DNA from: Cycas panzhihuaensis
Taxonomy: Eukaryota; Cycadophyta
NCBI GenBank assembly: GCA_023213395.1
Contig: CM041465.1
Span: 213,163,741-213,227,740, forward strand
DNA: 64,000 nucleotides
Direction of reading: 5' to 3'
The notes under the pieces: model-generated
What the model was told of the DNA's origin: nothing
Databases searched by the model: none
Seen by the model: the letters and a program-made list of their open reading frames with translations, nothing else
Shown: positions 12,101-23,760 of the stretch, in pieces
How the letters are laid out: each line of letters begins with the position of its first letter
Position numbering within the stretch: position 1 is the stretch's first letter
Position numbers and translations under genes: made by a program

Positions 12101-13100
12101 TATGAATAATAAGACTTAGAATAAAAGATTTAGCCATGTGAACTACAACAACTTAGCATTGATAAAGAAAATAGAAATGGTAATTAGTCTACCATATATT
12201 AAACATGGAAAGGAGATTTATGTGGGATGTATACTAGGCAAACAACAAAGAGAAGGATTCCTAAATGGTAGCTATAGAGCAAACGAGCCTCTTCAACTAG
12301 TGTACAAAAATTTTTATGGACCAATGGATGTGCCATTACTTGAAGGAGATAAGTACTTTATAAAATTTATTAATGACTTTCCAAGAATGACTTAGGTTTA
12401 TTTTCTCAAGTTGAAATTAGATGTACTTCATTGCTTTATTGATTTTAAAGTGATGATTAAAAGGTAAAGTAGCCATAAAATATTAATCTTTAGATTATAT
12501 AATAGAGGAGAATTTATTTCAAATGAATTTAAGGACTATTGCATATATTATAAGATAAGGAAACAACTCACTAATCCTTACATCCCTCAACAAAATAGGG
12601 TACCAGAAAGAAAAAATAAAACCATTATTGAGATGGCTATGGGTATGGTTAAGGATAAATATCTTAGTAATGATTATTAGACAAAATTTATTTATACAAT
12701 TATTTACTTATTAAATAAATACATAACAAAAGTAGTTAAATGGATCACACATGAAAAAGGCTTAGATAAGTCACAAGACGTGTCAAACACTTAAGAGTTT
12801 TTGGTTATATAGCATATGCACATATTCTATAACAAAGAAGGACCAAGTTAAATAATAAAAGTATTAGGTGCATATTTATAAGATATAGTAATACATCAAA
12901 ATCTTATAAATTATATAACCCTAAATATAAAAGAATCATTATGAGTAGAGATGTCATCTTCAATAAAGATGGATTCTATCAAGAGGAAGTTATTAAAAAA
13001 TATAAAGGCAAAAGTATTATGGTTGATGTAGAAAGTAACTTAAGTGTACATAATATAAGTATAATAGGTTTCTTCAATTCAAATTACAAAGTTACAAAAT
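12101..13100 (+). pseudogene. Copia A integrase
   Basis: The pre-integrase motif KRFSHVNYNNLALIKK and CILGKQQREGF give the zinc-site region. The core frame (12138-12395 is open) contains YKNFYGPMDVPLLEGDKYFIKFINDF, where the first catalytic Asp (HTDLCGP) is lost. NPYIPQQNRVPERKNKTIIEM contains the catalytic Glu region (QQNGVAERKN). The protein would integrate cDNA. It is interrupted by several stops. Confidence 0.75.
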
Positions 13101-14000
13101 AGGTACAAAGTGGTCATAACCCTCAAGATATTTTAGACACAAACTTTAAGAGAATAATAACAAGATCTCAAAGGGTAAACTTTGCACTAATGACTCAAGT
13201 TATAGAGTCAAATAAGCCTCAAAACTTTGAAAAGAAAAATAGTTAAGATGAATGGAAAGAAGTAATGAAGGGAGAGTATAGTATATTAGTAAAGAATGAC
13301 ATTTAAGAGTTAGTTGATTTACCACCAAGAAAAAATATCATATGAATAAAATAAGTCTACAAGATCAAGTACAAGTCAAATAGTTTAATTAATAAGTATA
13401 AAGCATAACTAGTTGCAAAGAACTATGCTCAAGTTGAAGGTATAAATTGTAATAAATGAAAACTTTATATTAGTTATAAGGTTAGAAATAGTCAGATTAA
13501 TCATGGCTTTAACTGCACAACAAGTTTAGATAATCCATTTGATAGATGTAAAGAGTGTCTTCCTAAATGGATATGTTGATAAGGAGATATATGTTGAGCA
13601 ACCTAAGGGTTTTGAAGTGAAAGAAAGAGAAGATAAAGTCTATAAGCTTAAAAAGGCTTTATATACACTTAAACAAGCACCTAAAGCATGGTACTTTAGG
13701 ATTAGTAAGTACTTTAAGAATAAGGGATTCCTATGAATCTAATTAGACCCTAATGTATATATAAAATTAGGAAAAAAAATTACTATTAATTATAGGCTTA
13801 TATAGATGACCTAATATAGTAGGAATTATAATTAATTATCTAGAAAACATAAGGAAGATATATGTAAGGACTTTAAAATGATAAATTTGGGACTTATACA
13901 TTATTTCTTAAGCATTAAAATATGATAAGATGAAAGTTAGATATTTATGTCATAAAAGAAATACACATTGGATGTATTACATAAATTTAGCATGGTTAGT
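13101..14000 (+). pseudogene. Copia A reverse transcriptase
   Basis: KEVMKGEYSILVKND near 13255, VYKIKYKSNS near 13360 and AKNYAQVEGIN near 13420 give the RT entry. An open segment (13539-13736) reads IDVKSVFLNGYVDKEIYVEQPKGF and then LKKALYTLKQAPKAWY, the best conserved part of copia RT. The catalytic YVDD box falls in a damaged stretch near 13800. MINLGLIHYFLSIKI follows near 13880. Confidence 0.8.
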
Positions 14001-14700
14001 TTCAAGACACTTATAATACTAATAAAATCTAGGTTTAAATTATCTAAGTTTGAGGAGTCTGAATCAATTGATCTTACTCTTTATTGGTAGTTAATTGGAA
14101 GCATTATTTACTTTACTTCAACTTGACTAAACATTATGTATACAGTCAATATGGTTTCTAAGTTTATGCATAAATCTCAGATATAATATTAGCAAGTAGC
14201 TAAAAAGATTCCTAGGCATCTTAGAGGAACTATTGGGTATGGTCTATGTCATAGGTCATTAGGGGATTATAAGTTGCTTGGTTATATAGACTCAGACTAG
14301 GGAGGTATATAGATGATAAGAACTCTACTTCAAGTTATGCATTTAGTTTGGGTTTGACAATAATAGCATGGAGTTTAAAGAAACAAGTAATAATATCCCT
14401 TTCTAGTATAGAAGTAGAGTATAAGGTTATTATAGTAGAAGCTTATAAAATAGTTTACTTGGTCCTAGATATCTATTTTATAATAACCAACATACAAATA
14501 ATATGGCTAGGAATCTAATATTTTATGGCAAAACAAAGCATGTTAAAACATAACATCACTTCATTAGAGATCTAGTGTAGCAAGGAGAGTTGAAGTTGGT
14601 CTAGTATAGCATAAAGGATCAAGTGATAAATAACTTCACAAAGGTACTTAGTGAAATTAAATTTATCAAATTTAGAGATTAGATTAGAGTCTCCCCAAAT
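14001..14700 (+). pseudogene. Copia A RNase H region
   Basis: After WXLIGSIIYFTST and VNMVSKFMHK the sequence reads LLGYIDSDXGG near 14275, the site of the first RNase H Asp (GYSDADWAG). Runs with several stops follow, corresponding to the Glu and second Asp strands. The end of pol fades before 14700. A purine-rich ATGGGGAAGAA (14709-14719) just before the 3' LTR may be the polypurine tract. Confidence 0.65.
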
Positions 14701-14719
14701 GATCATTATGGGGAAGAAT

Positions 14720-14954
14720 TATTGGGATTATTTCTATATTAGAGCTATTTTCTAAATCTTAGAGGTGGTATCTTTTTGGTATTTATCAATGCTAATAAGT
14801 AACAAATCTTGAGAGGTATATAAAATTCTCTTAGTCCTATTTATTTATTCATGGGGTACAAAGACCCTGATATTCATCAATACCATCCACTTGTTAGAGT
14901 CCTTTATCCCTTCTTATTAAGTAATTCATATGCATCTACTCATGATATTCTATA
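14720..14954 (+). repeat. 3' LTR of copia A
   Basis: It begins TATTGGGATTATTTC and ends TTCTATA, and is alignable with 2127-2360. The gypsy RT frame resumes directly after the AGTAA target duplication (14955-14959). Confidence 0.75.
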
Positions 14955-14959
14955 AGTAA

Positions 14960-15580
14960 GCCTTATCATGATTATGCTTAAAGAAAAAAGAAAAAGATTA
15001 AAGTTTACATGGATTATTATAAACTTAACAAGGGAATAAAAAAATATCTATTTCCCATTCCATTCACTGAGGATGTATTAGAAATAGTGGGTAGGAATGA
15101 GGTGTACTTATTTATAAATAGATTTAGTGGTACAACCAAGTGAGAATAGCCTTGAGGGATCAAATAAAGACAATCTTTATAATAGAATAAGAGACATATA
15201 CTTATAGAGTTATGCTCTTTAGATTATCAAATACCCCAATGACATTTCAAAGAATTTTGATTAACATATTTAAAAAAATGATTATGGAAAAAGTATTAGT
15301 GTTTCTAGATGATAAGACATTATTGGCATAATGAAGAATCACATGGAAAATCTATGGAAAATATCACAAACCTATAAAGAAAGTAATCTATATCTCAATT
15401 GAGAAAATTGTACATTCTTGATCCCATTTGGTAACTTGTTGGGGCATCTTGTTATCAAGGAAGGGCCATTGATGGATCCAACAAAGGTTTCCACAATCCT
15501 ATATTTTCTAATCCCACTAGCTAAAAAACACATTAAAGGGATTCTTAGGATTAATAGGATATTATCAAAATTTTATAAAT
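14960..15580 (+). pseudogene. Gypsy H reverse transcriptase, remainder
   Basis: The frame continues the RT broken at 2126: the segments decode, with shifts, to a KLKV(C)xDYxKLN-like strand near 15000, YFPIPF near 15050, and FQRILINIFKK near 15250. VLVFLD near 15300 is at the place of the catalytic YxDD box, and NCTFLIPFGNLLGHLVIKEG lies at 15410-15470. The thumb (TKVSTILYFLIPLAKKHIKG) is open over 15418-15711. Frameshifts and stops make it non-functional. Confidence 0.8.

Positions 15581-15582
<2 letters not shown>

Positions 15583-15636
<54 letters not shown>
15583..15636. repeat. (AT)27 microsatellite
   Basis: A perfect dinucleotide run of 54 bp interrupts the RT/RNase H connection of gypsy H. 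It is open in both directions as alternating Ile-Tyr codons, which explains the short reading frames over it on both strands. Confidence 0.98.
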
Positions 15637-15639
<3 letters not shown>

Positions 15640-16090
15640 TTGCCCCTTATAGATATTACTCAAAAAGGATATAGAATGGTGATGGGGACCAAAGTAACAA
15701 TAAGCATTTGAGTTTAGAGAGGGGGCCATAGCATCTTTACTAGTATTATGATTTCCCAACTAGAATAAGATATTTCATGTATATGTAGATGCCTCACAAT
15801 TTACCATTGGTTGTGTACTAGCCAAACTAGCGGAAAATAATATCGATCATTCAGTTTATTTTATAAATTTGAATAAAACTATACTACTATAGAGAGAGAA
15901 AGGTTAGGCATGATGTATACCTTACAAAAGTTTTTCTATTACCTCTTATTCATCCCTTTATTTTCTATATGAATCATCAAGCCCTTATGTATTTGATCAA
16001 ACCATTACTAAGATAGTGTATTAACAGGTGCCTAATGCTATTTCAAGAGTTCACCTTTAAGATTTTTGCTAAACTAGGGAAAGTACATGT
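15640..16090 (+). pseudogene. Gypsy H RNase H
   Basis: FHVYVDASQFTIGCVLAK near 15775-15830 carries the first catalytic Asp in the usual YxDAS setting, followed by YFINLNKTILL in place of the YFSRxLN strand. Later strands are damaged: TYxxxSIT, then a stretch ending in IIDQLSYID near 16095 at the place of the VADxLSR end motif. The domain follows RT directly, as in gypsy Pol. Confidence 0.75.
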
Positions 16091-16099
16091 AATTATTGA

Positions 16100-17460
16100 T
16101 CAGTTGTCCTACATAGATAATGGAGAAAAAGATGTAGGAGTAAAAGAAGATTTCCTTGATGTTACAATGTTTAACATAAAAGTCATACCAGCTAAATGGT
16201 ATGAAGGAATTCTTGAATATTTAATTACAAGGGAATTACCACTAGAGTTGAACAAAGTAGAAAAGAGACATTCTATTCAAAAATTTAAGCCCTACTAACT
16301 CATTTAAGGGGAATTGTATTACTTGGGCCTAGATGATGTGCCACAATATTGTGTATGACTATATAAAGTCAATTAGATTATCATACAATTACACAAAGGT
16401 GTCATAAGTAGATACATGGGATTGAAGAATACTTAGAAGAAGGTGTTGGCCATAGGCTTTTGGTGGCCAATGATATTTAAAGACCTATGCAAATAAGTGA
16501 AGAAATATGACTACTATCAATGAATGAGGAAGCTATATAGCCAAGATTTTCAACCACTAACTCCTATACTACTTTGATATCATTTGAGAAATAGGGCCTT
16601 AATTTTGTGGGACTTATTCAACTTACATCTCATCAATCTCAAGTGAGATACATTTTGGTAGCTATGGACTACATGACTAAATGGGTTAAGGTCATTCCAC
16701 TTTGAAAAGTAGATGTAATGAGCATGGTAAGATTTTATATGAAGTAATCATAACTTGATTCTGATGCCTTTTGGAATTAGTCAACGTTAAAGTTTCATAC
16801 TTCTTGAATTAGTAGTAGAAGAGATAATATCAACATTCATAATTAGTCATAACAAGTCAGTACCATACTTTCCCAAGGCTAATAAACAAGATAAAAGCTC
16901 TAATAAGATTATTAAAAATTATTTAAGAAAAATATATGACATGAGGAGGTTTGATTAGATTAAGAAGCTTCTATTAGTATTATGGTCCTTCTACAAACCC
17001 TATGAAAGAGCAACAGGACAAACGTTGTTCAAATTAGATTATGGAGTATAATGCATTTTGACCATTAGGTTTGGAATCTTGAGAATATATGTTCTCTTGA
17101 CCTCTCAACTTGACAATGAAGATTCCTTAAAAGAAAATTTATGGAAGCTATTACAATTAGAAGAAACCAACCACAAAATAAAATGGTTGTAAAATATAAA
17201 GAAAATGACATTAAAAATATGGCATGATTGCCACTTGAGGATAACATAATTTTTAAATGAGATTAAGCCCTACCATATAACAACAAGTTTTGAACACACC
17301 CCAACAAATTAAAAATGAGATGGCTAGTGCCATATATAGTAGAAACTATATTGAATAATGGTTTCATCCAATTGAGAGAGACTAATGGGCTATGATGACC
17401 AACATTGGTAAATGGTAGTAGGTTGAAGCCCTATCACCATTAAATAGGGCCATTCTAGTA
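16100..17460 (+). pseudogene. Gypsy H integrase
   Basis: The frame (open 16035-16298) leads from RNase H into integrase: the zinc-site region is decayed (YDYYQ in place of CDxCQ, near 16510) and is preceded by FWWPMIFKDLCK. The catalytic core reads LILWDLFNLHLINLK near 16590 (consensus WGLDFVGP) and LVAMDYMTKWVKVIPL near 16655. The C-terminal part KMRWLVPYIVETILNNGFIQL (17310-17380) is the KxxxxWxGPY/F segment, and SRLKPYHH near 17425 is a typical gypsy Pol end. Many stops are present. Confidence 0.8.
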
Positions 17461-20069
17461 TGGATCAATTAGATGTGCATGATGTGTTGCTTGTATTGTA
17501 GATAACTAAGGTTATCTTGCTATTAGATCAAGGATCTCCCTTAATGTGTAAAAATATAAAAATAAAAAATAAATAAATAATTATAACTTATACCAATTTA
17601 TAAGTAAAAGCACAAGATTAAAAGAATAAAATAAATAAATACTATATAGATAGATAGATAGATATAAAGAAAATCAAAAAATCATAAGCAAATTTATGAA
17701 AAGATCATAAGACATTAGAGGAAAAATAATAAAGGAAAAAACAAGAGACTAAATTAAGAAAATTTAGCAAAAAAAAGTAGACATTCCTCTAAAATATACT
17801 ATACATTCCAAAAAGGAATGTTAATAGGAATACATAACCTAGATTTGATAAAAACAAAATTTTACAATGTGCATTCCTCTATGCATGCCTACAAAGAATA
17901 AAATTAAGAACTCGCATAGATAATAGTCATCTAAAGTTTATTTTTCTCTCATTATAAATATAGGAGACTATTAGAGCATTGATACCAAATTAAGATAAGA
18001 TTAGAAGCATTTTAGCACTTATCAAACTTAGAAATATATTAGTTCAAACAAGCATTCCATTTAGGAAAATATTAGCATTCATACTAGGGTAACACTTCAA
18101 ACCCTAAATTATCTTACAGTATTCTCTATCTAATTTAAACATGGTTAGTATTATTTCTACTAAATCCACATAGTGGGTAAAATAAAGATAGTAGGATGCT
18201 AAGAAATCCATTTATAAAAATTAAAGAGAGTATTTAAGGGATTGTCCAACTCCTTTAGAAATTAAATAAAGCTAGTTAGATGGGATGAATACATATGCAT
18301 AACACCCTTGTATGGGGATCCTAAGTTGCTAGAACAAATCTTGGTGGCTATAAAACAAAGCATGGGTTGTATCAAGTTAACCATCGAAGTGGTACATACA
18401 TTGATAAGGTTATCTATGGATGAAGAACTTCTAACATCCACCAAGCATTTGAAGTGGATATAGAAACATGGGCCAAAAAGCTGTATGTGCTAAACACATA
18501 AATATTTTTAGGTGGAATTTATATAATAGATATCAAATATGAATGATTGCAATGGGAAACAAAAGTGATTGCTACAATATTTTTATCCAAGAAAAAATAA
18601 ACATATATTCCAAATGAAATGATGCTAGTATTAATTCAAATTTTGGGTAGAGAAAGGCTAAATTAGTATGAACGACTATTATTTAACATGTATTAAGAAC
18701 TCAGAGATATGCAATCCCATCCCTTCCAACAAGCAACCCTCCTATTGGCAACATTATTACAACAATGTTTATAAGTAAAACTACCCAAAATGACCATATG
18801 GAAGGGGAGTAGTTCTTCAAACTATGGGTGAAAGCATTCTCAATAAACACTTAAAACATGGAGATTAGAATATTAGTAAAGAGGAAAATGTTAAGGATTG
18901 TCAAATGGATTCAATAAACATCAAGTAACCTAGTTCAAGATACACCCAAACAAATCATTAAGAAAAGTGTAAAATAATGATGAGATAGAATAAAGGAGGA
19001 GGAAGTAGAAATTGAACCCTCATTGAACGAATAGGCACTTATGGAGGTAGAATTTCCACCCACCACAAAACTTGGAGAAGCATCTTATTATTAGTAAAAT
19101 CCTATTGAATGGAGAGGAAAATAAATAATTTAGTTGGTATAAGAGTTAGAGTAGGAATATAAAGTAGAAATTACTACTTTACTTGAGAAATCAAAGGGAA
19201 AAGTTATCATCATTGCCACCCTAATATAAATAAATAAAGATTTATTTAAATCCAACTAAATTGGTGGAGGAAAGGAGCCAATCCTATAAGTGCAATCTTA
19301 GTAACAAAGTAAGGGATGACAAATATAAATTTTTGAAGAGGAAATAACACCAAAATTTTGATTTTTGAGAAAGGATGCTTAACCACTTTTTATTGACTCA
19401 AGATAGATGTTGAGGTTAAATCATGACTAATTACACTTGGAATAATAGAAAACATATTAATTAGTATTTGACAAGTTAAGATTCATATAGAATAAGGTCA
19501 ATCATATGACAAGGATAGTTAAAAGTGTTAAAAAAACTAGTGAAAAGTTAAATAAATACTCTCAAGGAATGTATAATAGTGTAAGTTAGATTCAATCATT
19601 TCATCCTAAATTAGATCATACCATCCTCCAAAGTGTTCCATATGATCAAACAATTACCATGATTATAATCAATGAATTATTAAGTGTAGTCATAGTAAAA
19701 AGGTGCTTTATTAGGAAAGAGAATGGTTATGACCAGAAGTCACAATCATTTCCCAAAAGACATGCAAGTAGGTATTTATTAGTTATTTTTCTACCATTTT
19801 GATATGAGAGTAAAATTCAATGATCTAGTTACATATTTCCTATTGTCATAGACCAATATGATCATTTTTTAGTGATGTGAAGATATTGTACAAGCGATAT
19901 TTACTTAATAAAATTTAAGTTACACACAGAACATTATGTAATTATGTGGTGTCTTTCTTTAATGGGCATCATAGTGATAATATGAGAATGATATAATATT
20001 GTGTGACATGATTATGATGTTAAAATAATACTATGATGTTATTGTGATGAATTTATAAGTATGTGTGTA
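17461..20069. other. Unassigned degraded repeat DNA
   Basis: No domain is recognised in this 2.6-kb AT-rich stretch, which should include the 3' LTR of gypsy H. Small features: a TAGA repeat at 17646-17664, a perfect 7-bp-arm hairpin ACATTCC/GGAATGT at 17803-17821, and on the minus strand a TGGTATCA core (about 17980-17990) that resembles a primer-binding site but lacks the following GAGC. Open stretches at 18262-18444 and elsewhere are short and match nothing I know. Confidence 0.5.
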
Positions 20070-20548
20070 TGTATTAGAATATGTAAATTAATCATATATG
20101 TAATGTTTAATGTTAAATAGATGGACACATACATAATCCCATCAATCACATACATTAAGATATGTGAGATATACATATATCTATGAATATATGCTATTAG
20201 ACAATGTAATGGCTTAAGAGATATGATAGGCTACTCATGAGGTGAATAATAATATAAATATATACACACACCACTTGAGAACTTGAAAAAAAGGTCTATG
20301 ACCTAGATATGTACTAATTATGATCATAAAGAAGAGCTCTCAACTTAAGCTTCTTTTATGGATTTTCCCATACTAGATTTTTCATGTATAAATCTGTTGT
20401 CTCTCTTATGCTAACTGCTTATTGCATACTTTTTGATGTTATTTATTTTATGTTTCACGTTATTCTTTATATGTGTACATACTCATAAGATAATTCATCA
20501 TTATATATGCATATTACATTCTATTATGTTATACTCTAATTTCTAATA
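20070..20548 (+). repeat. Probable LTR of an unassigned element
   Basis: The right end TTCTAATA is directly followed by a PBS-like site, as in copia G, whose LTR also ends TTCTAATA. The left end is my inference from the TGTATTAGAAT start at 20070. No second copy was found in the window, so the boundaries are weak. The following internal segment is cut by element F. Confidence 0.45.
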
Positions 20549-20559
20549 TGGCATTAGAG
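20549..20559 (+). other. PBS-like site after the 20070 LTR
   Basis: TGGCATTAGAG differs by two transitions from the initiator Met tRNA complement TGGTATCAGAG. Confidence 0.5.
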
Positions 20560-21445
20560 TTACAATTATAAATTCTAACAGTATGGTTATAAGTAAAAAT
20601 AATGATCATTACATTAAGAATATTCCTAGGAAGACTACATAGAAGAGACTTTTGATTGCAAGTACTTAGGGACAAGAAGTAAAGTCAATAACTATATCCT
20701 CAAATGAATTTCAATAACTATTTATCTTAGTCTATAATCTTTTTTTCATAACTACATACTTCTTATGATGTTCATCACTAACCATGGCTAAAATAAATAT
20801 TAATGACACTCTCAGTACTATCTTCTTCTTTTATAATGACCATTAATGCATTTTACATGGGGATACTCCAAAAGGATCCTTTAGTGGTATATCATATATT
20901 GATGAGGAGTATAGAGTAGTAGGATCAAAATCCATATCTACATCCTTCTTTGATGATTTCTCAAGGGCTTCTAATTTAGATTTTTAGCTTTATATAGGAA
21001 TAAACTATAGTTAAGAATATTCATGGTTTTAAAAAAATCCGTAGGCCATGAGCACATGGATTTAAGAAAGGGGTAACTCTTGAATAAACTTTTTGAATAC
21101 ATCTAGCCTTATTATTCCTTTAATTTCTATAAACTTGGTACTTTCTCCCTAATTTTGAAGAAGGAACTAACTGTCATTATGATAGAGATATCCAACTATA
21201 AAATTCCTTAAAATATAGCACTCTTTCCATCTTAAATTCATCTTAGTTCACAATCTAATTTATTATTTTCTGCTAAAACATTATTGAGAGTTAGCATATT
21301 TATAGTCTTATTTATTGTAAGTAACCCATTCTTAATTATAAGAATCTCTCTTTCCCTGACCTTAACTTTAGGGGCTTCCTTCCATGAGCCAAAAATATTT
21401 TCAAAGGATTCTTTTTGAAACCTAATAAATTTTCTTTTTTACCTC
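20560..21445. other. Unassigned internal region before copia F
   Basis: On the plus strand a frame beginning at the ATG near 20784 runs about 65 codons (SGISYIDEEYRVVG, SFFDDFSRA) without a recognised match. On the minus strand about 66 codons are open between roughly 21440 and 21240 (FENIFGSWKEAPKVKVRERE), without an ATG. It is probably the start of the element whose LTR is at 20070-20548, but I cannot name a domain. Confidence 0.3.
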
Positions 21446-22084
21446 TGTTGAGAAGATAAGGTCAAAATAACTTAAAACTGCCACCAAGATCTAAACTATT
21501 TTGTAACTAGTTACAAGAATCAAAACTAAAATTTAACATGCAAGTTCTTAAACTAGAGATAATACAATAAAATGAATTAGAAAGCCAAAGCATCACATAT
21601 ACACCTGATATATCTTGTTAAAAACCTAGCAGTCTGCCAGGGAAACATCCACACAAGAAAGGTATATATCTTTAGTATCAAAGAATAGAGAAATGTACAT
21701 AATCTATAGTAAAATGCTCATAGCAACAACAACCAACCGCTCAACTCTTCACAGTACATCCAATACATCGAACACCATTAAAATAATGAAAAAAACACCC
21801 TAAATTGGGCTACATAAGAGAGTCATACAAGGCACAAATCTTGACTATAGAATCTAGGGTATTTTGAGTGAACATCCCCAATTCTCTTTATAATTTAGTA
21901 TGCTTTTTAGTGTTAGATTTTTGGGTCAAGGGTTATCACCCTCGCACCCTCGAATCCCCTCTACCCCTGACTAAGGGGGGCTCCTGCCCCACTTGGAACC
22001 CCTTAAGGAAGTATGAGGGGAAAACTGCGCTACCAACCTGTCAAAATTTTAGCCTCCAAAGCATTATTGTCATATTATCAAACA
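21446..22084 (-). repeat. 3' LTR of copia F
   Basis: Read on the plus strand it starts TGTTGAGAAGATAAGG and ends ATCAAACA. It aligns with 26112-26739 and with the LTR of E at 60168-60775, sharing for example CATGCAAGTTCTTAAACTAG. A C/G-rich block with CCCCTCTACCCC-type sequence lies near 21950-22020. Confidence 0.88.
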
Positions 22085-22209
22085 ATCACTAACTTGATAA
22101 CAATTTACTTGATACCTTGCCTAGACCATTTATGACCTTTTTGCAAGCTAAGAAAAGACAAACACCATTTGAACTTCTCTAATAATACTAGTTTTATAAA
22201 CATATCAAC

Positions 22210-22500
22210 ATAATTCTATTTTGTGTTAACCTTCTCAAGTGCCACTCCACTTGCTTCCATAACTTGTCTAACAAAATGGTACTTAAGAGTAATATGCTTT
22301 GTCTTACTATGATAAGCTGGATTCTTTGCTAAGTAAATGACACTTTGACTATCACAAAATACCTTTACCTTTTCTTGTTTCCTTCCAAGCTTAACCAATA
22401 GACCTTGCAACTAGATTGCTTCTTTACAAGCATGTATTGCAATAATATATTTAGCTTTTGTAGTCGATAATACATATGTGCTCTACAATTTTGGCATCTA
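22210..22500 (-). pseudogene. Copia F RNase H, C-terminal part
   Basis: An open piece (22216-22410) reads VFCDSQSVIYLAKNPAYHSKTKHI, containing the second catalytic Asp in FCDSQS, then HFVRQVMEASGVALEKVNTK, the standard end of copia pol. Just upstream, the region of the catalytic Glu carries stops. The domain degrades the RNA strand of the cDNA hybrid. It lies about 130 bp from the 3' LTR, as expected for the end of pol. Confidence 0.82.
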
Positions 22501-23760
22501 ACTAACTAGACCATTTGCAAGAGTAAATACATAACTTAAAGTAGACCTTCTCTTATCTAAATCTCCTATAAAGTCTGAATTAACATATCCATAAACCTTA
22601 TTACCTATACCTCTAAAGGTGATGCAATAACCACTTATGACTCTCAAATATTGAAGCACCCATTTCACTGTTGCCCAATGTTCCTTTCCTGGATTTGCCA
22701 TAAACTTGCTAATTACATTGATTGTATGTAAAATGCTAGGTCTTGTACATACCATGGTATATATCAAACTTTGTAATGCACTGACATAAGGTACACAAGA
22801 CATATAATCTTTTTCTTCTTCATTACTAGGACTCATACTTGAAGAGAGCTTGAAATGAAAAGTTAACGGGATACTCACTGGTTTCATATTTGCCATACCA
22901 AACCTAGTTAGAACCTTCTCTACATATTTCTGTTGTGATAACCATAACTTACTATTTTTTCTCTATCTCTATGTATCTCTATACCTAAGATTTATTTTGT
23001 AGCTCCTAGATCCTTCATATCAAAAGTCCTAGCCAATTAAGCCTTTAACTTATTGATTTCTGCCATGTTTTTGCTTGCAACCAGCATGTCATCAACATAC
23101 AATACCAAGATAATGAATAAGCCATTGTCTAAGAATTTAAAGTAAACACAATGATCATACTCACTTCTTTTGAAAATCTAGCTTTCTATGAAGGCATCAA
23201 ACTTCTTGTGCCATTGCCTGGGTGATTGCTTCAAGCCATATAATAATTTCCTGAGCCTATAAATAAGTCTTTTTTTGTCATCCTATATAAACCCTCATGA
23301 CTGATCCATATAGATCTCCTCATCTAAATATCCATGTAGAAAATCTATTTTTACATCTAACTACTCCAACTCTAAATTAAGAAAAGCTACAATACTAATA
23401 GAACTTGAATTGAAATGAGTTTGAAAACTGGTGAAAAGATCTCATGAAAGTCAATAGCTACTTTCTATGAAAATCCTTTAGCCACCAGTCTTGCCTTGCA
23501 TTTGTCAACCTTTCTATCAACATCTATTTTCTTCTTGCAAACCCACCTGCAACTAACAGTCTTCCTACCATGTGGAAGTTCTACCAAGTCCCATGAATTA
23601 TTTTTCTTCAAAGCATCTATCTCTTCCTGCATAGCCTTCTTTCACTTTACACTATGGATATCCTCTACTGCTTCTTAATAGCATGTAGGCTCACCGTCAT
23701 TAGAAACTAAAGCAATAGAAATAGAAGGGTTGTACCTATCAAGTGGATGACTAACTCATA
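22501..23760 (-). pseudogene. Copia F reverse transcriptase
   Basis: On the minus strand, the start of RT (a region with KKNNSWDLVELPHGRKTV-like codons near 23590) leads to the core DVKTxFLxG segment near 23350 and to the catalytic box region near 23100, read as YVDDMLVA from GCATGTCATCAACATA on the plus strand. The last 132 codons (22498-22896) are open and carry SVPYVSALQSLIYTM-type and GKEHWATVKWVLQYLR sequence that link RT to RNase H, then VNSDFIGDLDKRRST with the first RNase H Asp. Stops and frameshifts separate the parts. Confidence 0.82.

Larger units (their letters stand above)
2127..14954 (+). mobile_element. Copia element A, with copia G nested in its gag
   Basis: A plus-strand Ty1/copia retrotransposon is bounded by short LTRs (2127-2360 and 14720-14954) and an almost perfect 5-bp target duplication. 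After removal of G (5209-11218) it is about 6.8 kb. The order is LTR, initiator-Met-type PBS, a long leader of about 2.2 kb, gag, protease, integrase, RT, RNase H, LTR, as in copia. Its gag and integrase resemble those of element B (from 47281), and the leaders of the two share a stretch just before gag, so A and B belong to one family. All coding regions are broken. Confidence 0.85.
1..17460 (+). mobile_element. Degraded Ty3/gypsy element H, split by a nested copia
   Basis: A plus-strand gypsy retrotransposon is recognised by domain order: protease-like region (58-444), RT N-terminus (1795-2126), then after a 12.8-kb interruption the rest of RT (14960-15580), RNase H (15640-16090) and integrase (16100-17460). 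The left end lies outside the window, so its 5' LTR and gag are not seen. The RT reading resumes at 14960 almost exactly where it stops at 2126, which shows that element A inserted into a formerly continuous pol. Stops and frameshifts occur throughout, so it cannot be active. The 3' LTR should lie just after 17460 but I could not delimit it. Confidence 0.8.

Noticed and set aside
15565-15759. Minus-strand frame with many Ile-Tyr codons
   Set aside because: It is the (AT)27 microsatellite read as codons.
17803-17821. Terminator-like hairpin ACATTCC/GGAATGT
   Set aside because: Bacterial-type terminators do not apply here, and a 7-bp palindrome is expected by chance in 64 kb.
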